Source: JBOFWL01 sp051653605 (lineage in GTDB: Bacteria > Spirochaetota > Brevinematia > Brevinematales > Brevinemataceae). Taken from it: a stretch of 64,000 nucleotides of DNA. Shown piece by piece: positions 51,597 through 61,094 of this stretch (positions within the stretch are counted from its first letter, which is position 1; each line of letters opens with the position of its first letter). The DNA lies in the NCBI GenBank assembly GCA_051653605.1, contig JBOFWL010000145.1, forward strand, positions 186,001-250,000, given 5' to 3'. The notes beneath the pieces were generated by a model. It saw only the letters and a program-made list of their open reading frames with translations, searched no databases and was not told where the DNA came from. A program made the translations under genes and the position numbers.

Positions 51597-52295
51597 ATGA
51601 TCAAATATAAACGAGTTCTTTTAAAAATTTCTGGAGAAGTGCTTGCTGGAGACAGCGGCTCCGGATTTGATGAAGCCACGGTTGAGCACGTTTGTTCAAT
51701 TCTAAAAGAAGCCTATGAATTAGGGTGTCAATTGTCTGTTGTTTGCGGCGCTGGTAACATCATGAGAGGCGCTGGATCTCAATGGCTAGACCGTTTTCCT
51801 GCCGATCAAGCCGGTATGCTGGGCACTGCTATCAATACGCTAGTGATTCAAAATACCTTGCAACGAATGGGGGTTTCTGCCTCTGTATGTGGCTCTTTTG
51901 CCATCGAAGGCATGATTCCTAAACTCACCCCCACTCAAATTAACGAAACCCTCAAAACAGCTATTTTAATATTTGCAGGAGGAACAGGAGCACCCTTCTT
52001 TTCTACCGATACTACAGGAGTTTTGAAGGCATTGGAAACATCCAGCGACCTGATGATCAAGGCGACAAAAGTTGATGGTGTTTATTGCTCTGACCCGCTC
52101 AAAAATGAAAGTGCTAAGTTTTTTGCTCAAATCAGTTACAGTGAAATATTAGAAAAAAAACTGAAAGTCATGGATTTACCCGCCATCTCCCTTGCTATGG
52201 AAAATCACCTTCCTCTTCGTGTGACGGATATTTTCCAAAAAGATGCAGTGACATCTATCATTAAAGGACAAAATATAGGAACTCTCATATGTTAA
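51597..52295 (+). CDS. pyrH: UMP kinase
   Basis: 232 residues of the amino-acid-kinase fold. Blocks: RVLLKISGEVLAGDSGSGFD with the phosphate-binding Lys and Gly, VCGAGNIMRG, LTPTQINETL, the ATP-site AGGTGAPFFSTDT, and KATKVDGVY. It makes UDP from UMP. A GGAGAT site precedes the ATG. Its end overlaps rsmD by 7 bases. Confidence 0.94.
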   Translation: MIKYKRVLLKISGEVLAGDSGSGFDEATVEHVCSILKEAYELGCQLSVVCGAGNIMRGAGSQWLDRFPADQAGMLGTAINTLVIQNTLQRMGVSASVCGSFAIEGMIPKLTPTQINETLKTAILIFAGGTGAPFFSTDTTGVLKALETSSDLMIKATKVDGVYCSDPLKNESAKFFAQISYSEILEKKLKVMDLPAISLAMENHLPLRVTDIFQKDAVTSIIKGQNIGTLIC

Positions 52296-52834
52296 GAATT
52301 TCATCAGGACAATGGCGTGGGCGCCGCCTACTAGCTCCAGAAGGCGAACTCAAGCCCACAAGTGATCGTATTCGTCAAGCTGTGTTTAACATTTCCCGCC
52401 CCCACATTTTTGGGGCCCGTTTCCTCGACCTTTTTGCTGGTTCTGGCTCTGTGGGCATCACTGCTCTCAGTGAGGGGGCTTCTTTCTCTGCCTTTGTTGA
52501 GCATGATCCTCGCACTTATCGGGCGCTTCGGCAGAACACAGTCGATCTGGAAATCCCCAAAGAAAATTTTATCCTTCACAAAGCAGATGCCTTAAATTGT
52601 GATAACCTATTCACAGAACCTTTCGACCTCATCTTTGCCGATCCTTTTTATGCTGATGTTCAAAAATCTTTCATCAACCGCCTTCATAAGCAAGCCTTTA
52701 AGCTTCTTGATACGGGAGGAATTTTGATCGTAGAGCATGGCTCAAAATTACACAAAGAATGGATCGAAGAACTCGAAGGTTGGGATAATACAAAAGTCTA
52801 TGGCGATACCTCGCTGAGTATTTTCCGCAAATGA
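52289..52834 (+). CDS. rsmD: 16S rRNA (guanine-966-N2)-methyltransferase RsmD
   Basis: 181 residues. The opening ISSGQWRGRRLLAPEG and PTSDRIRQAVFNI are typical of RsmD. The S-adenosylmethionine site is FLDLFAGSGSVGITALSEGA. The catalytic N/D-PP-[FY] motif reads DPFY here, with Phe in place of the second Pro. The fold is otherwise complete. It overlaps pyrH by 7 bases and tsaB by 4 (ATGA). Confidence 0.9.
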   Translation: MLRISSGQWRGRRLLAPEGELKPTSDRIRQAVFNISRPHIFGARFLDLFAGSGSVGITALSEGASFSAFVEHDPRTYRALRQNTVDLEIPKENFILHKADALNCDNLFTEPFDLIFADPFYADVQKSFINRLHKQAFKLLDTGGILIVEHGSKLHKEWIEELEGWDNTKVYGDTSLSIFRK

Positions 52835-53460
52835 TTATCCTTGGCGCTGATACCTCCGTTGCTGGTAGGCTACTTCTTTGCTTAGATGCCGATAATACAG
52901 CAATTCAACGCTCTCTAGATGTCAGCGGGCTAGAAGAAGAATTTATATCTTCTGTCCAGCAATTACTAAACGATGCACAAATTAATATTACCGATGTCGA
53001 TCGATTCGTCATTGGCAGCGGGCCGGGATCATTCATGGGCTTGAGAATCGGCTACTCTGTTTTCAAAGCTTGGGCTTGGGCTAACAAACGCCCTCTAGCA
53101 GAAATAAGCTCGCTTGAGATTTTTGCTCGATCCTTCGACGGCATGGTGGCTCCCTCTATCGATGCAAAAATGGGTAAAGTTTTTTGCGCCATTTTCGACA
53201 ATGGATTAAGGCTCATCGCCGACAGCGACCTCACCCCAAAAGAATACGAAGAACTTTTACAGTCGCATCCTCTTGCTCGCCCTATGGGTTTTTTAGGGAA
53301 TGGAGAAATGGCCTCGGCAGAGGGCTTACTAGCCGCAGCGCGTGCCTTGCCCCAAGATAGTTGGCTTAGTGGAAAAGATTTACTCTCCGCGCAACCCCGC
53401 TATTTACGGCTATCAGCAGCAGAAGAAGCACGGCTAGCAATAAATTCAAAAAAAAATTAA
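52831..53460 (+). CDS. tsaB: tRNA threonylcarbamoyladenosine protein TsaB
   Basis: 209 residues. The ASKHA fold starts with ILGADTSV, followed by the typical GSGPGSFMGLRIGYSVFKAWAW block (usual GPGSFTGLR) and DAKMGKVFCAIF. TsaB pairs with TsaD and TsaE in making t6A at position 37 of ANN-decoding tRNAs. The start overlaps rsmD by 4 bases. tsaD and tsaE are not in the window. Confidence 0.9.
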   Translation: MIILGADTSVAGRLLLCLDADNTAIQRSLDVSGLEEEFISSVQQLLNDAQINITDVDRFVIGSGPGSFMGLRIGYSVFKAWAWANKRPLAEISSLEIFARSFDGMVAPSIDAKMGKVFCAIFDNGLRLIADSDLTPKEYEELLQSHPLARPMGFLGNGEMASAEGLLAAARALPQDSWLSGKDLLSAQPRYLRLSAAEEARLAINSKKN

Positions 53461-53512
53461 AGCTTTTATTGAAAAATCCGATTCCTCTAATAGAACACGT
53501 AAGAGAATTATT

Positions 53513-53797
53513 ATGAAAAAATTGGTTTTATGCCTTGGGATATTTTTAGCAGCCTGTGGTTCCTCCCCAACAAAAGTTTGGCTGATCGAGTACGAGCAGC
53601 TTCTAAAAGAAGCAACTAGTATTATTCAAGAAGCCCCTTCAAGCCCTCAAGCAGAAGAAATGCGCTTAAAATTATCTCAGAAAGAATCCGAAATCAACGG
53701 ACTTCTCAAAAATGCTTCCATGCAAGATCAGATGTCATTCTTGTCAGAGTACTACGATATGCGTGTTAAGTTTTTCTACCAAATGAAAGCAGAGTAA
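53513..53797 (+). CDS. Small lipoprotein
   Basis: 94 residues with lipobox FLAAC (Cys15). The mature part is a helical, Glu/Gln/Lys-rich segment, possibly a short coiled coil. I do not recognise it. It follows tsaB after 52 bases and ends before a terminator, so it is the last gene of the pyrH run or a separate unit. Confidence 0.65.
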   Translation: MKKLVLCLGIFLAACGSSPTKVWLIEYEQLLKEATSIIQEAPSSPQAEEMRLKLSQKESEINGLLKNASMQDQMSFLSEYYDMRVKFFYQMKAE

Positions 53798-53812
53798 ATT
53801 GTTAAAAATAAT

Positions 53813-53842
53813 AAAAGCCCCCGAGTATTCGAGGGCTTTTTC
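53813..53842. terminator. Bidirectional terminator
   Basis: AAAAGCCC...GGGCTTTTT with inner CGA/TCG lies between the convergent small lipoprotein and glgP genes, with T- and A-runs on both sides. Confidence 0.85.
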
Positions 53843-53844
53843 TA

Positions 53845-56304
53845 TTAGGCTTTAAGAGGTTTGATATTCCAGATTTCTTTAGCATATTCATGTATCGTTC
53901 GATCCGATGAGAATTTCCCACAAGATGCAATATTAAACAAGCTGATCTTCGCCCATTTTTGCTTATCACGATATAAAGCATCAACTTTCTCTTGTGCTTC
54001 ACAATAAGCTTGAAAATCAAGGAGCAAGAAATACACATCTGGCCGAGAACCATCTACCCCATTAAGTAGGGAATCGTATAGATTTAAGAATAAGTTTTTA
54101 TCCTCCCCTCGAGTAAAGGTTCCATCTATCAAGCTATCAAGCACTTTTTTGAGAGCAGGGTTATTATTACAATAATGCCATGGATTATAAGACGTCGATT
54201 TGGTAAGCTGAGAAATTTCCTGAGCTGTGGCTCCAAAAATCACACAGTTCTCATCTCCAACTTCTTCAAGAATCTCCACATTAGCTCCATCTAATGTCCC
54301 CAATGTGATTGCCCCGTTGGCCATGAATTTCATATTACCAGTACCTGAGGCTTCTTTACCCGCTGTTGAAATTTGCTCACTTACATCCGCTGCAGGAAAT
54401 AACTTTTCCGCAACAGACACGCGATAATTTGGGATAAAGATAACTTTTATCTTTCCATTAACATCAGAATCGTGGTTAACCACCGACGCCACATTGTTGA
54501 TAAGTTTAATGATAGACTTTGCGCGCCAATATCCCGATGCCGCCTTACCCGCAAAAATGAAAACCCTAGGGTGAATATCTATATTTGGATTAGCTTTAAT
54601 CTGGTGATAGAGATAAATAATATGCAACACATTAAGCAGCTGTCGCTTGTATTCGTGAAGGCGCTTGATTTGTACATCAAAAATAGCATTAGGGTCTATT
54701 TCTTCGCCCATCCATTTTTTAATGGCTTCTGCAAGCTGCTTTTTATTTTGAAGCTTTACATCCATCAATTGATCCAAAAATGCGGTATCTTTTTCAAAAT
54801 CTTTTAATTTTTGAAGTTGATCAAGATCCGTTTTCCAAGAATCGCCGATTTTGCTGTCAATTAGCTTTGTTAGTTTAGGATTGGCTTTAACGATCCAACG
54901 TCTAGGAGTGATACCATTAGTTTTATTAAGAAATTTTTCAGGCCAATAGGCATACCAATCTTTAAGCACATCTTTTTTCAAAATATCAGTATGAAGAGCC
55001 GCCACACCATTAACTTTATGAGAACCAACTATCGCTAGATGCGCCATTTTTATCGTTCCATCTGAAATAATACTCATTCGATGATGTAAATCGTAGTCGT
55101 TAGGGTGCTTTTCTCTGAGTTCTTCCATGAATCGGCGGTTGATTTCTTCAATAATTTGATAAATACGAGGAATAACCCCTCTAAACATATCTATATTCCA
55201 TGCTTCTAGTGCCTCTGCAAGCACGGTATGGTTAGTATAAGCAAAAGTTTTGCACACAATATTCCATGCTTCAAGCCATTCCAGGCCTTGCCAATCCATT
55301 AATTGACGCATAAGTTCGGGGATTGCCACCACTGGGTGGGTATCATTAAGCTGGATGGCGATCCGATCAGGGAAATTTTTCCATTCACTGGTGCCAAATG
55401 CTTCGATATAGCGATTGATAATATCCTGCAAAGATGCCGAACAGAAAAAGTATTGTTGACGCAAACGAAGTTCTTTTCCTCTGTTGGTGTTATCGTTGGG
55501 ATAAAGCACTCGTGAAATATTTTCAGCTGCATTTTGAGCTGCTACTGCATTTTCGTATTCACCAGCGTTGAATGCCGCAAGATCAAAAGGCTGAGGAGCT
55601 TGCGCCTGCCACAAACGCAATGTATTTATGACGCCATTTTTATAACCAATAATAGGCATATCGTAAGGAACAGCAATGACGACTTCCGCATCATTACGTC
55701 TGAATCCAACACGTCCTGAATCTTCCGTGATATAATCGACATAACCCCCGAATTTAACATGAACTGCCTCAGAAGCACGTCGGATTTGCCAAGGATCTCC
55801 TTTTTCAAACCATTCATCGGGGTACTCGGTTTGAAAACCATTCTGAATTTGTTGTTCAAACATCCCATATTTATAGCGAATACCATAGCCATGTCCAGGG
55901 TACCCCAATGTTGCTAAGGAGTCGAGGAAACAGGCTGCCAAACGCCCCAAGCCCCCATTACCTAAGCCGGCATCGGATTCTTCTGATTCTAACAGCCCCA
56001 ACTCGACATCGAGTTCGTTGAGAATCTCAACAACCTCATTTTCAAGACCAAAATTAATAAGGTTGTTGTCGAACGCTCGCCCCATTAAAAATTCCGCTGA
56101 AAAATAAAAAGTTTCCTTTATTTGAGGATCACAGGCGGCATTTTTTCTTTCTGCCCATAGAGGTTGAATATAACTCATCACCGCTTGAGAAATAGCCATA
56201 TAAATATCCCATGGCTGAGCCTCTTTCAATTGTTTTGCCGTACGATTTTTTAAATGATTAATAATGTTTGCTTTAAACTCTTTTCTATCAATTTTAAGTG
56301 CCAC
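53845..56304 (-). CDS. glgP: Glycogen/maltodextrin phosphorylase
   Basis: 819 residues, the full family length. Blocks: ETFYFSAEFLMGRAFDNNL, GNGGLGRLAACFLDSLATL, IQLNDTHPVVAIPELMR, and the PLP lysine in GKEASGTGNMKFMANGA. It releases glucose-1-phosphate from alpha-glucans. GGAGGATAGC precedes the ATG. It is a single gene with its own promoter and is convergent with the small lipoprotein gene. No other glycogen genes lie nearby. Confidence 0.95.
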   Translation of the reverse strand: MALKIDRKEFKANIINHLKNRTAKQLKEAQPWDIYMAISQAVMSYIQPLWAERKNAACDPQIKETFYFSAEFLMGRAFDNNLINFGLENEVVEILNELDVELGLLESEESDAGLGNGGLGRLAACFLDSLATLGYPGHGYGIRYKYGMFEQQIQNGFQTEYPDEWFEKGDPWQIRRASEAVHVKFGGYVDYITEDSGRVGFRRNDAEVVIAVPYDMPIIGYKNGVINTLRLWQAQAPQPFDLAAFNAGEYENAVAAQNAAENISRVLYPNDNTNRGKELRLRQQYFFCSASLQDIINRYIEAFGTSEWKNFPDRIAIQLNDTHPVVAIPELMRQLMDWQGLEWLEAWNIVCKTFAYTNHTVLAEALEAWNIDMFRGVIPRIYQIIEEINRRFMEELREKHPNDYDLHHRMSIISDGTIKMAHLAIVGSHKVNGVAALHTDILKKDVLKDWYAYWPEKFLNKTNGITPRRWIVKANPKLTKLIDSKIGDSWKTDLDQLQKLKDFEKDTAFLDQLMDVKLQNKKQLAEAIKKWMGEEIDPNAIFDVQIKRLHEYKRQLLNVLHIIYLYHQIKANPNIDIHPRVFIFAGKAASGYWRAKSIIKLINNVASVVNHDSDVNGKIKVIFIPNYRVSVAEKLFPAADVSEQISTAGKEASGTGNMKFMANGAITLGTLDGANVEILEEVGDENCVIFGATAQEISQLTKSTSYNPWHYCNNNPALKKVLDSLIDGTFTRGEDKNLFLNLYDSLLNGVDGSRPDVYFLLLDFQAYCEAQEKVDALYRDKQKWAKISLFNIASCGKFSSDRTIHEYAKEIWNIKPLKA

Positions 56305-56343
56305 GCTATCCTCCTATTCTGTTACCAAAATGGTACTATTACT

Positions 56344-56372
56344 ATTATATTTCGTTAATCAATAAGAAGCAA
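56344..56372 (-). promoter_or_regulatory. Promoter for glgP
   Basis: On the minus strand, TTGCTT (56367-56372), 17 bases, TATAAT (56344-56349). The divergent ATPase gene has a TATAAT at 56390-56395 without a good -35 box. Confidence 0.65.
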
Positions 56373-56449
56373 GTCTTTAACAAAAAAACTATAATAAATC
56401 GCAAAATCTTCCGATAGAAAGACTAGATAACTTGAATAACGAGGCCATT

Positions 56450-58390
56450 GTGCGAATAAAAAAAATTAGCATCGACAGTGTTGCTCCTCTTCCAAACATT
56501 GAAGCTACTTTTTCTCAAGCGGGACTGATTATTGGCGATAATGAGCGCGGGAAGAGTCGATTTCTGCATGTTTTATCTGATGTATTGTTTTCTAAAAATA
56601 CTTCTATTCAATGGGAAGGGCAAAGTTTTGCTCTCCGTTATGATGCTCCAAGGCTTAAAAATTTGTGCATATTCCGTAATGAAGAATTTCCTCGACATGG
56701 TTCTGTCAACTGGGATAAAGAATTACGCAATTTAATTTTTGGCAATGATGCTTTATCTGAAAAATTACAAGCAAGCTTTATAAAATCTTTAGGCACCTCT
56801 GGCAAAGACCCATGGCTGGATCAGTTGCATACCAATGTTCAGCAGTTAAATCTTGCGTTGAATGATGCCCTTCCTCAGGCTATTCATCGCGATCAAGAAA
56901 TTGCCCGACTTAAAGAAGAAAAAAAACGAATTGATGAAAATGAGGGAAATCTCTTCCCTCTTATGGTACAAACAAGGCTTGGTCGAGAATTTTTAGAATT
57001 ACACGATACCTACAATGATCTCGAAGAAAAACTCCTTCAATTTAATGAAGACTCTACAAGAAATATAGATACTCTTGATAGAGAAATCAGTCAATATGAG
57101 AAAAAAGTTGCCGAAAAACGCAAAAAAATTGATGATTTCAACAATAATATCATATCTTTAGAAGCTTTTTCCTCATACAAGAACAATCCTAACTTATTTT
57201 TATTGGGTTCCATCTTTATTGGATGCGCATTATTTACTGTATGGTGGGGAATAGACCTCCCTACATTCCATATTATCAAGATTTTTAGCTTGTTTTTATT
57301 CGGAATTGGTGGATTTTTCGTAATAAAGGCCCTTAATTCTGAGCTTTTTAAATCAAACAACAATGATGCTTATCAAGCACATCGCAAAGCTGCCATCCTA
57401 GAAAAAGAACATGAGTCCCTCACTGATTTGGAAAAACAATTATTTTCCTTGCGTACCGAATATCGAAATATACTAGAAACACGGCGGCGTCTTCCTTCTA
57501 CCGAAGAAAAAATTGTATGGGAACGTGAATGTGGAGCAATTTTTGCCGAATTAAAGGAAAAAGAAGGAAAAATTCAAACCGTTTTTGGCACCATAAAACC
57601 AGATGAAATTGCCCAAATTGTTGCTGAAAATGAGAGAAATTTAGAAGATTCTCAGCTTATCGACTTTTATCGAGACTATAATAAAGGGAAAATTCAAGAG
57701 TCTCTCACTCCAAAAAGTAGTTTTCATATTGAAAGCGTCCATGAATCCCTCAAAAAAACAACAGATTTAGTTCGATTAACCGCTGCAAAGCATCGTTATC
57801 CCGAAATTTTAACATGGAAAGCAGGTGAAACTATCGATGATCTCTCAAAATTGATCGATCAGACTGAAAATTTCCTCGAAAAAATTGTAAAAGATCGGTA
57901 TTATTCCCAAAAACTTGCTGAAACTTATCAAAATTGGGAAAATGGTGGCGAAGAATTCTTAATATTTGTTAGCAAAGGTGAAAGTTTTCGTCAATTAGTA
58001 CAGTATGTTTTCGGGGGCAAATACAAAACCTTTGACATCAACCTAAGCGAAGACAATCATATTATCATCCACGCGCGCACAGGCAAAGACGAACTTATTC
58101 CTATTGAAGAACTAAGTACCACCGCTGGCATGCAATTTTATTTTGTGTTAAAATTAGCCCTTATTCGGCAGTCACTTCAAGAGGAACCTGGAGTTTTGTT
58201 ACTCGACGACGCCTTCAGCGCCTTTGACACCGTTCGAACTCGGTTGTTTATTGACATCTTAGAAGCTTTGGTTCAAGAAGGTTGGCAAATCTTCTACACA
58301 ATGAAAGATGATAAATTAATTTGGGATGAATTTCATAGCCGATTCCCCCAATTAACCGTGATAAATCTTAATAAAGAAAACGTAGCCTAA
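56450..58390 (+). CDS. SbcC/Rad50-type ATPase with central membrane helices (YhaN-like)
   Basis: 646 residues. I take the GTG at 56450 as the start because GAGG lies 5 bases upstream and the chain then opens like other SMC-type proteins; a TTG at 56432 is in frame. Walker A is GDNERGKS near residue 29-36. Long coiled coils flank two membrane helices (about 248-267 and 274-293). The C-terminal lobe has a weak signature (LSTTAGMQF) and Walker B LLLDDAFSAFDT. This layout matches YhaN-type ATPases rather than soluble SbcC. No SbcD-like nuclease is adjacent. acpS follows after one base. Confidence 0.75.
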   Translation: MRIKKISIDSVAPLPNIEATFSQAGLIIGDNERGKSRFLHVLSDVLFSKNTSIQWEGQSFALRYDAPRLKNLCIFRNEEFPRHGSVNWDKELRNLIFGNDALSEKLQASFIKSLGTSGKDPWLDQLHTNVQQLNLALNDALPQAIHRDQEIARLKEEKKRIDENEGNLFPLMVQTRLGREFLELHDTYNDLEEKLLQFNEDSTRNIDTLDREISQYEKKVAEKRKKIDDFNNNIISLEAFSSYKNNPNLFLLGSIFIGCALFTVWWGIDLPTFHIIKIFSLFLFGIGGFFVIKALNSELFKSNNNDAYQAHRKAAILEKEHESLTDLEKQLFSLRTEYRNILETRRRLPSTEEKIVWERECGAIFAELKEKEGKIQTVFGTIKPDEIAQIVAENERNLEDSQLIDFYRDYNKGKIQESLTPKSSFHIESVHESLKKTTDLVRLTAAKHRYPEILTWKAGETIDDLSKLIDQTENFLEKIVKDRYYSQKLAETYQNWENGGEEFLIFVSKGESFRQLVQYVFGGKYKTFDINLSEDNHIIIHARTGKDELIPIEELSTTAGMQFYFVLKLALIRQSLQEEPGVLLLDDAFSAFDTVRTRLFIDILEALVQEGWQIFYTMKDDKLIWDEFHSRFPQLTVINLNKENVA

Positions 58391-58391
58391 C

Positions 58392-58751
58392 ATGATTCTA
58401 GCAATCGGAAATGATATCATAGAGCCTCATCGATTAGAAGCCCTATACCATGCTCATGGTAAGAAAAAGTTGCTTAAAGTGTTTTCTGAAAATGAATTAG
58501 AGTATTCTTTCTCGTTCAAAAATTGGGGAGAACGTTTAGCTCTTCGCTTTGCTGTTAAAGAAGCTTGCTTTAAGGCGTTCTCTCAAGCAGGCATCGGTAA
58601 TTTTCCTTATCACAACTTTGAATACATGAACACCTCTGTACAACTGTTGGGTAAGGCAAGGCAGCATTGCCCTTCTAACGTTTATATTCATGTCAGTACA
58701 GCACATACATCAAGTGCCGCAACTGCCTTTATTGTTTTAGAACAAAAATAA
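58392..58751 (+). CDS. acpS: Holo-[acyl-carrier-protein] synthase
   Basis: 119 residues, the usual size. The magnesium Asp is in AIGNDIIEPHRL, and the second motif reads LRFAVKEACFKAF (family WxxKEAxxK). It moves phosphopantetheine from CoA to Ser37 of the acyl carrier protein encoded at 41600. It starts one base after the ATPase stop, so it depends on that transcript. Confidence 0.92.
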   Translation: MILAIGNDIIEPHRLEALYHAHGKKKLLKVFSENELEYSFSFKNWGERLALRFAVKEACFKAFSQAGIGNFPYHNFEYMNTSVQLLGKARQHCPSNVYIHVSTAHTSSAATAFIVLEQK

Positions 58752-58775
58752 AACCGCCTAAAAAGGCGGTTTTTG
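58750..58775. terminator. Bidirectional terminator
   Basis: AAAACCGCCT pairs with AGGCGGTTTT around a 4-base loop, between convergent acpS and the HAD phosphatase gene. Confidence 0.85.
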
Positions 58776-58784
58776 ATTATAAAA

Positions 58785-59456
58785 TTAAAAAAATGTTAGA
58801 ATATCTGCCGGCGTTGAGGCAAAATACTTCGCTCCAGCTTTTTTTAGTTGATCTTGAGAGCGAAAACCCCATAAAACACCTAGGGCATCCATGCCTGCTG
58901 CCTCGGCAGTTTTCATATCCGTGTCGCCATCACCGACAAAAAGAACATCTTCCGCTTGAATAAGACTATTTTCTTGTTGAAAAATACTAAGAGCCTCGTA
59001 TGCTGCTGCAGGATTTGGTTTGAGAGGAATATGCTCACGTCCTCCTGTGATAAAAGAAAAATCCCATTTTTTTAGGAAGAATTTACATGATGTCACCGTA
59101 AATGGATGGGGCTTATTGGATAAAATCCCCATAGGAACACGGTTAAACATCAACTTATCCAGCACCTGAGCAATACCATCGTAAAGGTGTGAGTTAATAT
59201 TCCAGTGTTTAGAATATGCTTCTCCCATGTGATGCATCATTTTCATAACAATGGGCTCTTGAATTGCGGCTTCTTGGGGTAACGATTGTTCAATCAAGGA
59301 TAAAACACCATTTCCAATAGCTTCTCTTGTTTGTTCAACGCTACGGCTTGGATATTTTAAAATTTCCAAAGCTTCGTTGACGGAGTGATGAATATCATCC
59401 AACGTATTAAGCAATGTTCCGTCTAAATCAAAAATGACCGCTTTGTATGTCTGCAT
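58785..59456 (-). CDS. gph: HAD-family phosphatase, phosphoglycolate-phosphatase-like
   Basis: 223 residues. HAD motif I is FDLDGTLLNT, motif II GILSNKPHPF, motif III lysine in PLKPNPAAAYEA and motif IV VGDGDTDMKTAEAAG. The helical cap lies between motifs I and II. The order and cap size fit phosphoglycolate phosphatase (Gph). Related phosphatases cannot be excluded. It lies 15 bases downstream of the TPR protein on the same strand. Confidence 0.82.
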   Translation of the reverse strand: MQTYKAVIFDLDGTLLNTLDDIHHSVNEALEILKYPSRSVEQTREAIGNGVLSLIEQSLPQEAAIQEPIVMKMMHHMGEAYSKHWNINSHLYDGIAQVLDKLMFNRVPMGILSNKPHPFTVTSCKFFLKKWDFSFITGGREHIPLKPNPAAAYEALSIFQQENSLIQAEDVLFVGDGDTDMKTAEAAGMDALGVLWGFRSQDQLKKAGAKYFASTPADILTFF

Positions 59457-59471
59457 ATCATACCCCTATAT

Positions 59472-61094
59472 TTAAAGTTGTGCTCGAATTTGCTGCAATC
59501 GACGATCACCAGGGACAAGGGCTAGCCCCTCTGATACCCATTTTTTTGCTCTATCCATATCTCTTTTATTAAGTGCTTCTGCGGCAAGATTGCCATAAAC
59601 GGTTACCATATCTCGGGAAACTTGATTATTAGTTTTGAATACTAAGGCTCGTTTATAGAAAGTTAACGCTTTTTCGTAATCAGATTGGTTGAAAAATTGA
59701 ACCGCACTATTTACAGCCATTGCAAAACCATTATCGGTGATAAGTTGTTGTCGACCATAATGTTGGAGAGCGTTCTCCATAAGAGACACCGCCTCTTCAT
59801 AGCGTTTGGCATTAAATAAGCGTTGCGATAATTGAGAGTAATAATGCCCAAACAATTCTGCCGAAACTGTTAGAGGATATTGATTTAAATCGCTAATAAT
59901 ATCAGAATTAGGCTTCATTCGAGATGCGTCTCTTAAATCGTTTTGAATCAATTCTAAAAAATAATTCCGAACCCAAGCGTTTTGATCCTTCGCGCCAGGT
60001 CTTTTCGTATACCAAGCGTTTAAAACAGCTTTTGCTGCGTCGTAGTCTTTCTTTTCTTTGAGATAGTACTGAAGTTGTTGAGGATACCGCGCTACAATCA
60101 GCTGATTGTAGTCTCGAGCAGGCATATATGGCCGAGAAGCTTCAAGGAAATCGTCGATTTCTTCCATACTAGTATTGTTTGTGATCATTCTTTGAAGCAA
60201 AATACCCACCCCGCTAGAATAATTTCCTCTTAACGAAGCCTGATTGGAATAACGCTCAATGCCTTCTTGAAGAACTTCCAATGCTTTGAGGTACTCTTCC
60301 GAGGGACGATTTTTGCTTTGAAATGCGTAGTAGGAATAATTGAGGTATCCTGCTGTAAGGTTACTTTGTTCACTAGGTGCCGATGCCAACAAGGCTTGGG
60401 CTTTCATCATATTTTGAAAGGCTTTATCATACTGGCGATTTTGCGCATCAAAATATGAGCGATTAGAGTACAAAATACCCGTCGCTTCCGCCCAGGAGAT
60501 AACATTTTTACGGGTTGCTCCTCCATACGTAAAACCTGTAAGTGTATTGAATTGATCCTGCAGACGCTTATCTTGTGAAATCTGCAATCCTTGAGCAATC
60601 GTATTTTCTATTTCTACTGGTCTGCCATCGAGAATCGCAAGAAGGTACACGTGCGTGGGAAGAACCACTCCTTTCACCTCTATACCAAACGCTTGAAGTA
60701 ATAGGCCATTAATAATAGTCGACGAAACACAATTAAACTGCCCATTATGGAAGACTTCGGCTAAGGTTGTACTGCTAAGATTATATCGAGAAAACACATT
60801 TTTATGAATATAATTAAGAATTTTATCTGCTATATCGTATTCTCTAGCATTAGGATCGAGGCTAGCCCTAATTTCGGATTCCCAACGCTTAAATTCGGCA
60901 ACAAATCGAGGCACATTGTTCTCCGAAATACCCGACGCCACCAACGCTGCTTCAACAGGGGTGACATTATCATAATCACTCAGCATAACATCTTCAAGAT
61001 AATTATCTGGAACAATAAAGCGAGATCTAAATGCATGCACTGGTTGAATAAGAAACAACGTAGCCATTGCTGCGGATAAGTATTTTTTATTCAT
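59472..61094 (-). CDS. Exported transglutaminase-like protein with TPR repeats
   Basis: 540 residues from the ATG at 61094, chosen because GGAG lies 7 bases upstream; the in-frame ATG/TTG further up lies within the neighbouring gene. A signal peptide (cleavage after PVHA) is followed by a domain with a possible Cys-His-acid triad: Cys122 (QFNCVSST), His148 (PTHVYLL) and Glu161/163 (PVEIEN). This pattern is seen in SirB1/transglutaminase-like proteins. The last 330 residues are TPR-like helices (YEEAVSLMENALQHYG, YEKALTFYKRALVF). It is probably a periplasmic scaffold or peptidase. It overlaps the upstream membrane-protein gene by 8 bases. Confidence 0.65.
   Translation of the reverse strand: MNKKYLSAAMATLFLIQPVHAFRSRFIVPDNYLEDVMLSDYDNVTPVEAALVASGISENNVPRFVAEFKRWESEIRASLDPNAREYDIADKILNYIHKNVFSRYNLSSTTLAEVFHNGQFNCVSSTIINGLLLQAFGIEVKGVVLPTHVYLLAILDGRPVEIENTIAQGLQISQDKRLQDQFNTLTGFTYGGATRKNVISWAEATGILYSNRSYFDAQNRQYDKAFQNMMKAQALLASAPSEQSNLTAGYLNYSYYAFQSKNRPSEEYLKALEVLQEGIERYSNQASLRGNYSSGVGILLQRMITNNTSMEEIDDFLEASRPYMPARDYNQLIVARYPQQLQYYLKEKKDYDAAKAVLNAWYTKRPGAKDQNAWVRNYFLELIQNDLRDASRMKPNSDIISDLNQYPLTVSAELFGHYYSQLSQRLFNAKRYEEAVSLMENALQHYGRQQLITDNGFAMAVNSAVQFFNQSDYEKALTFYKRALVFKTNNQVSRDMVTVYGNLAAEALNKRDMDRAKKWVSEGLALVPGDRRLQQIRAQL

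Noticed and set aside
51800..52300. Possible second promoter and regulatory site inside pyrH for rsmD-tsaB
   Set aside because: No -10/-35 pair with proper spacing was found, and overlapping genes indicate simple co-transcription.
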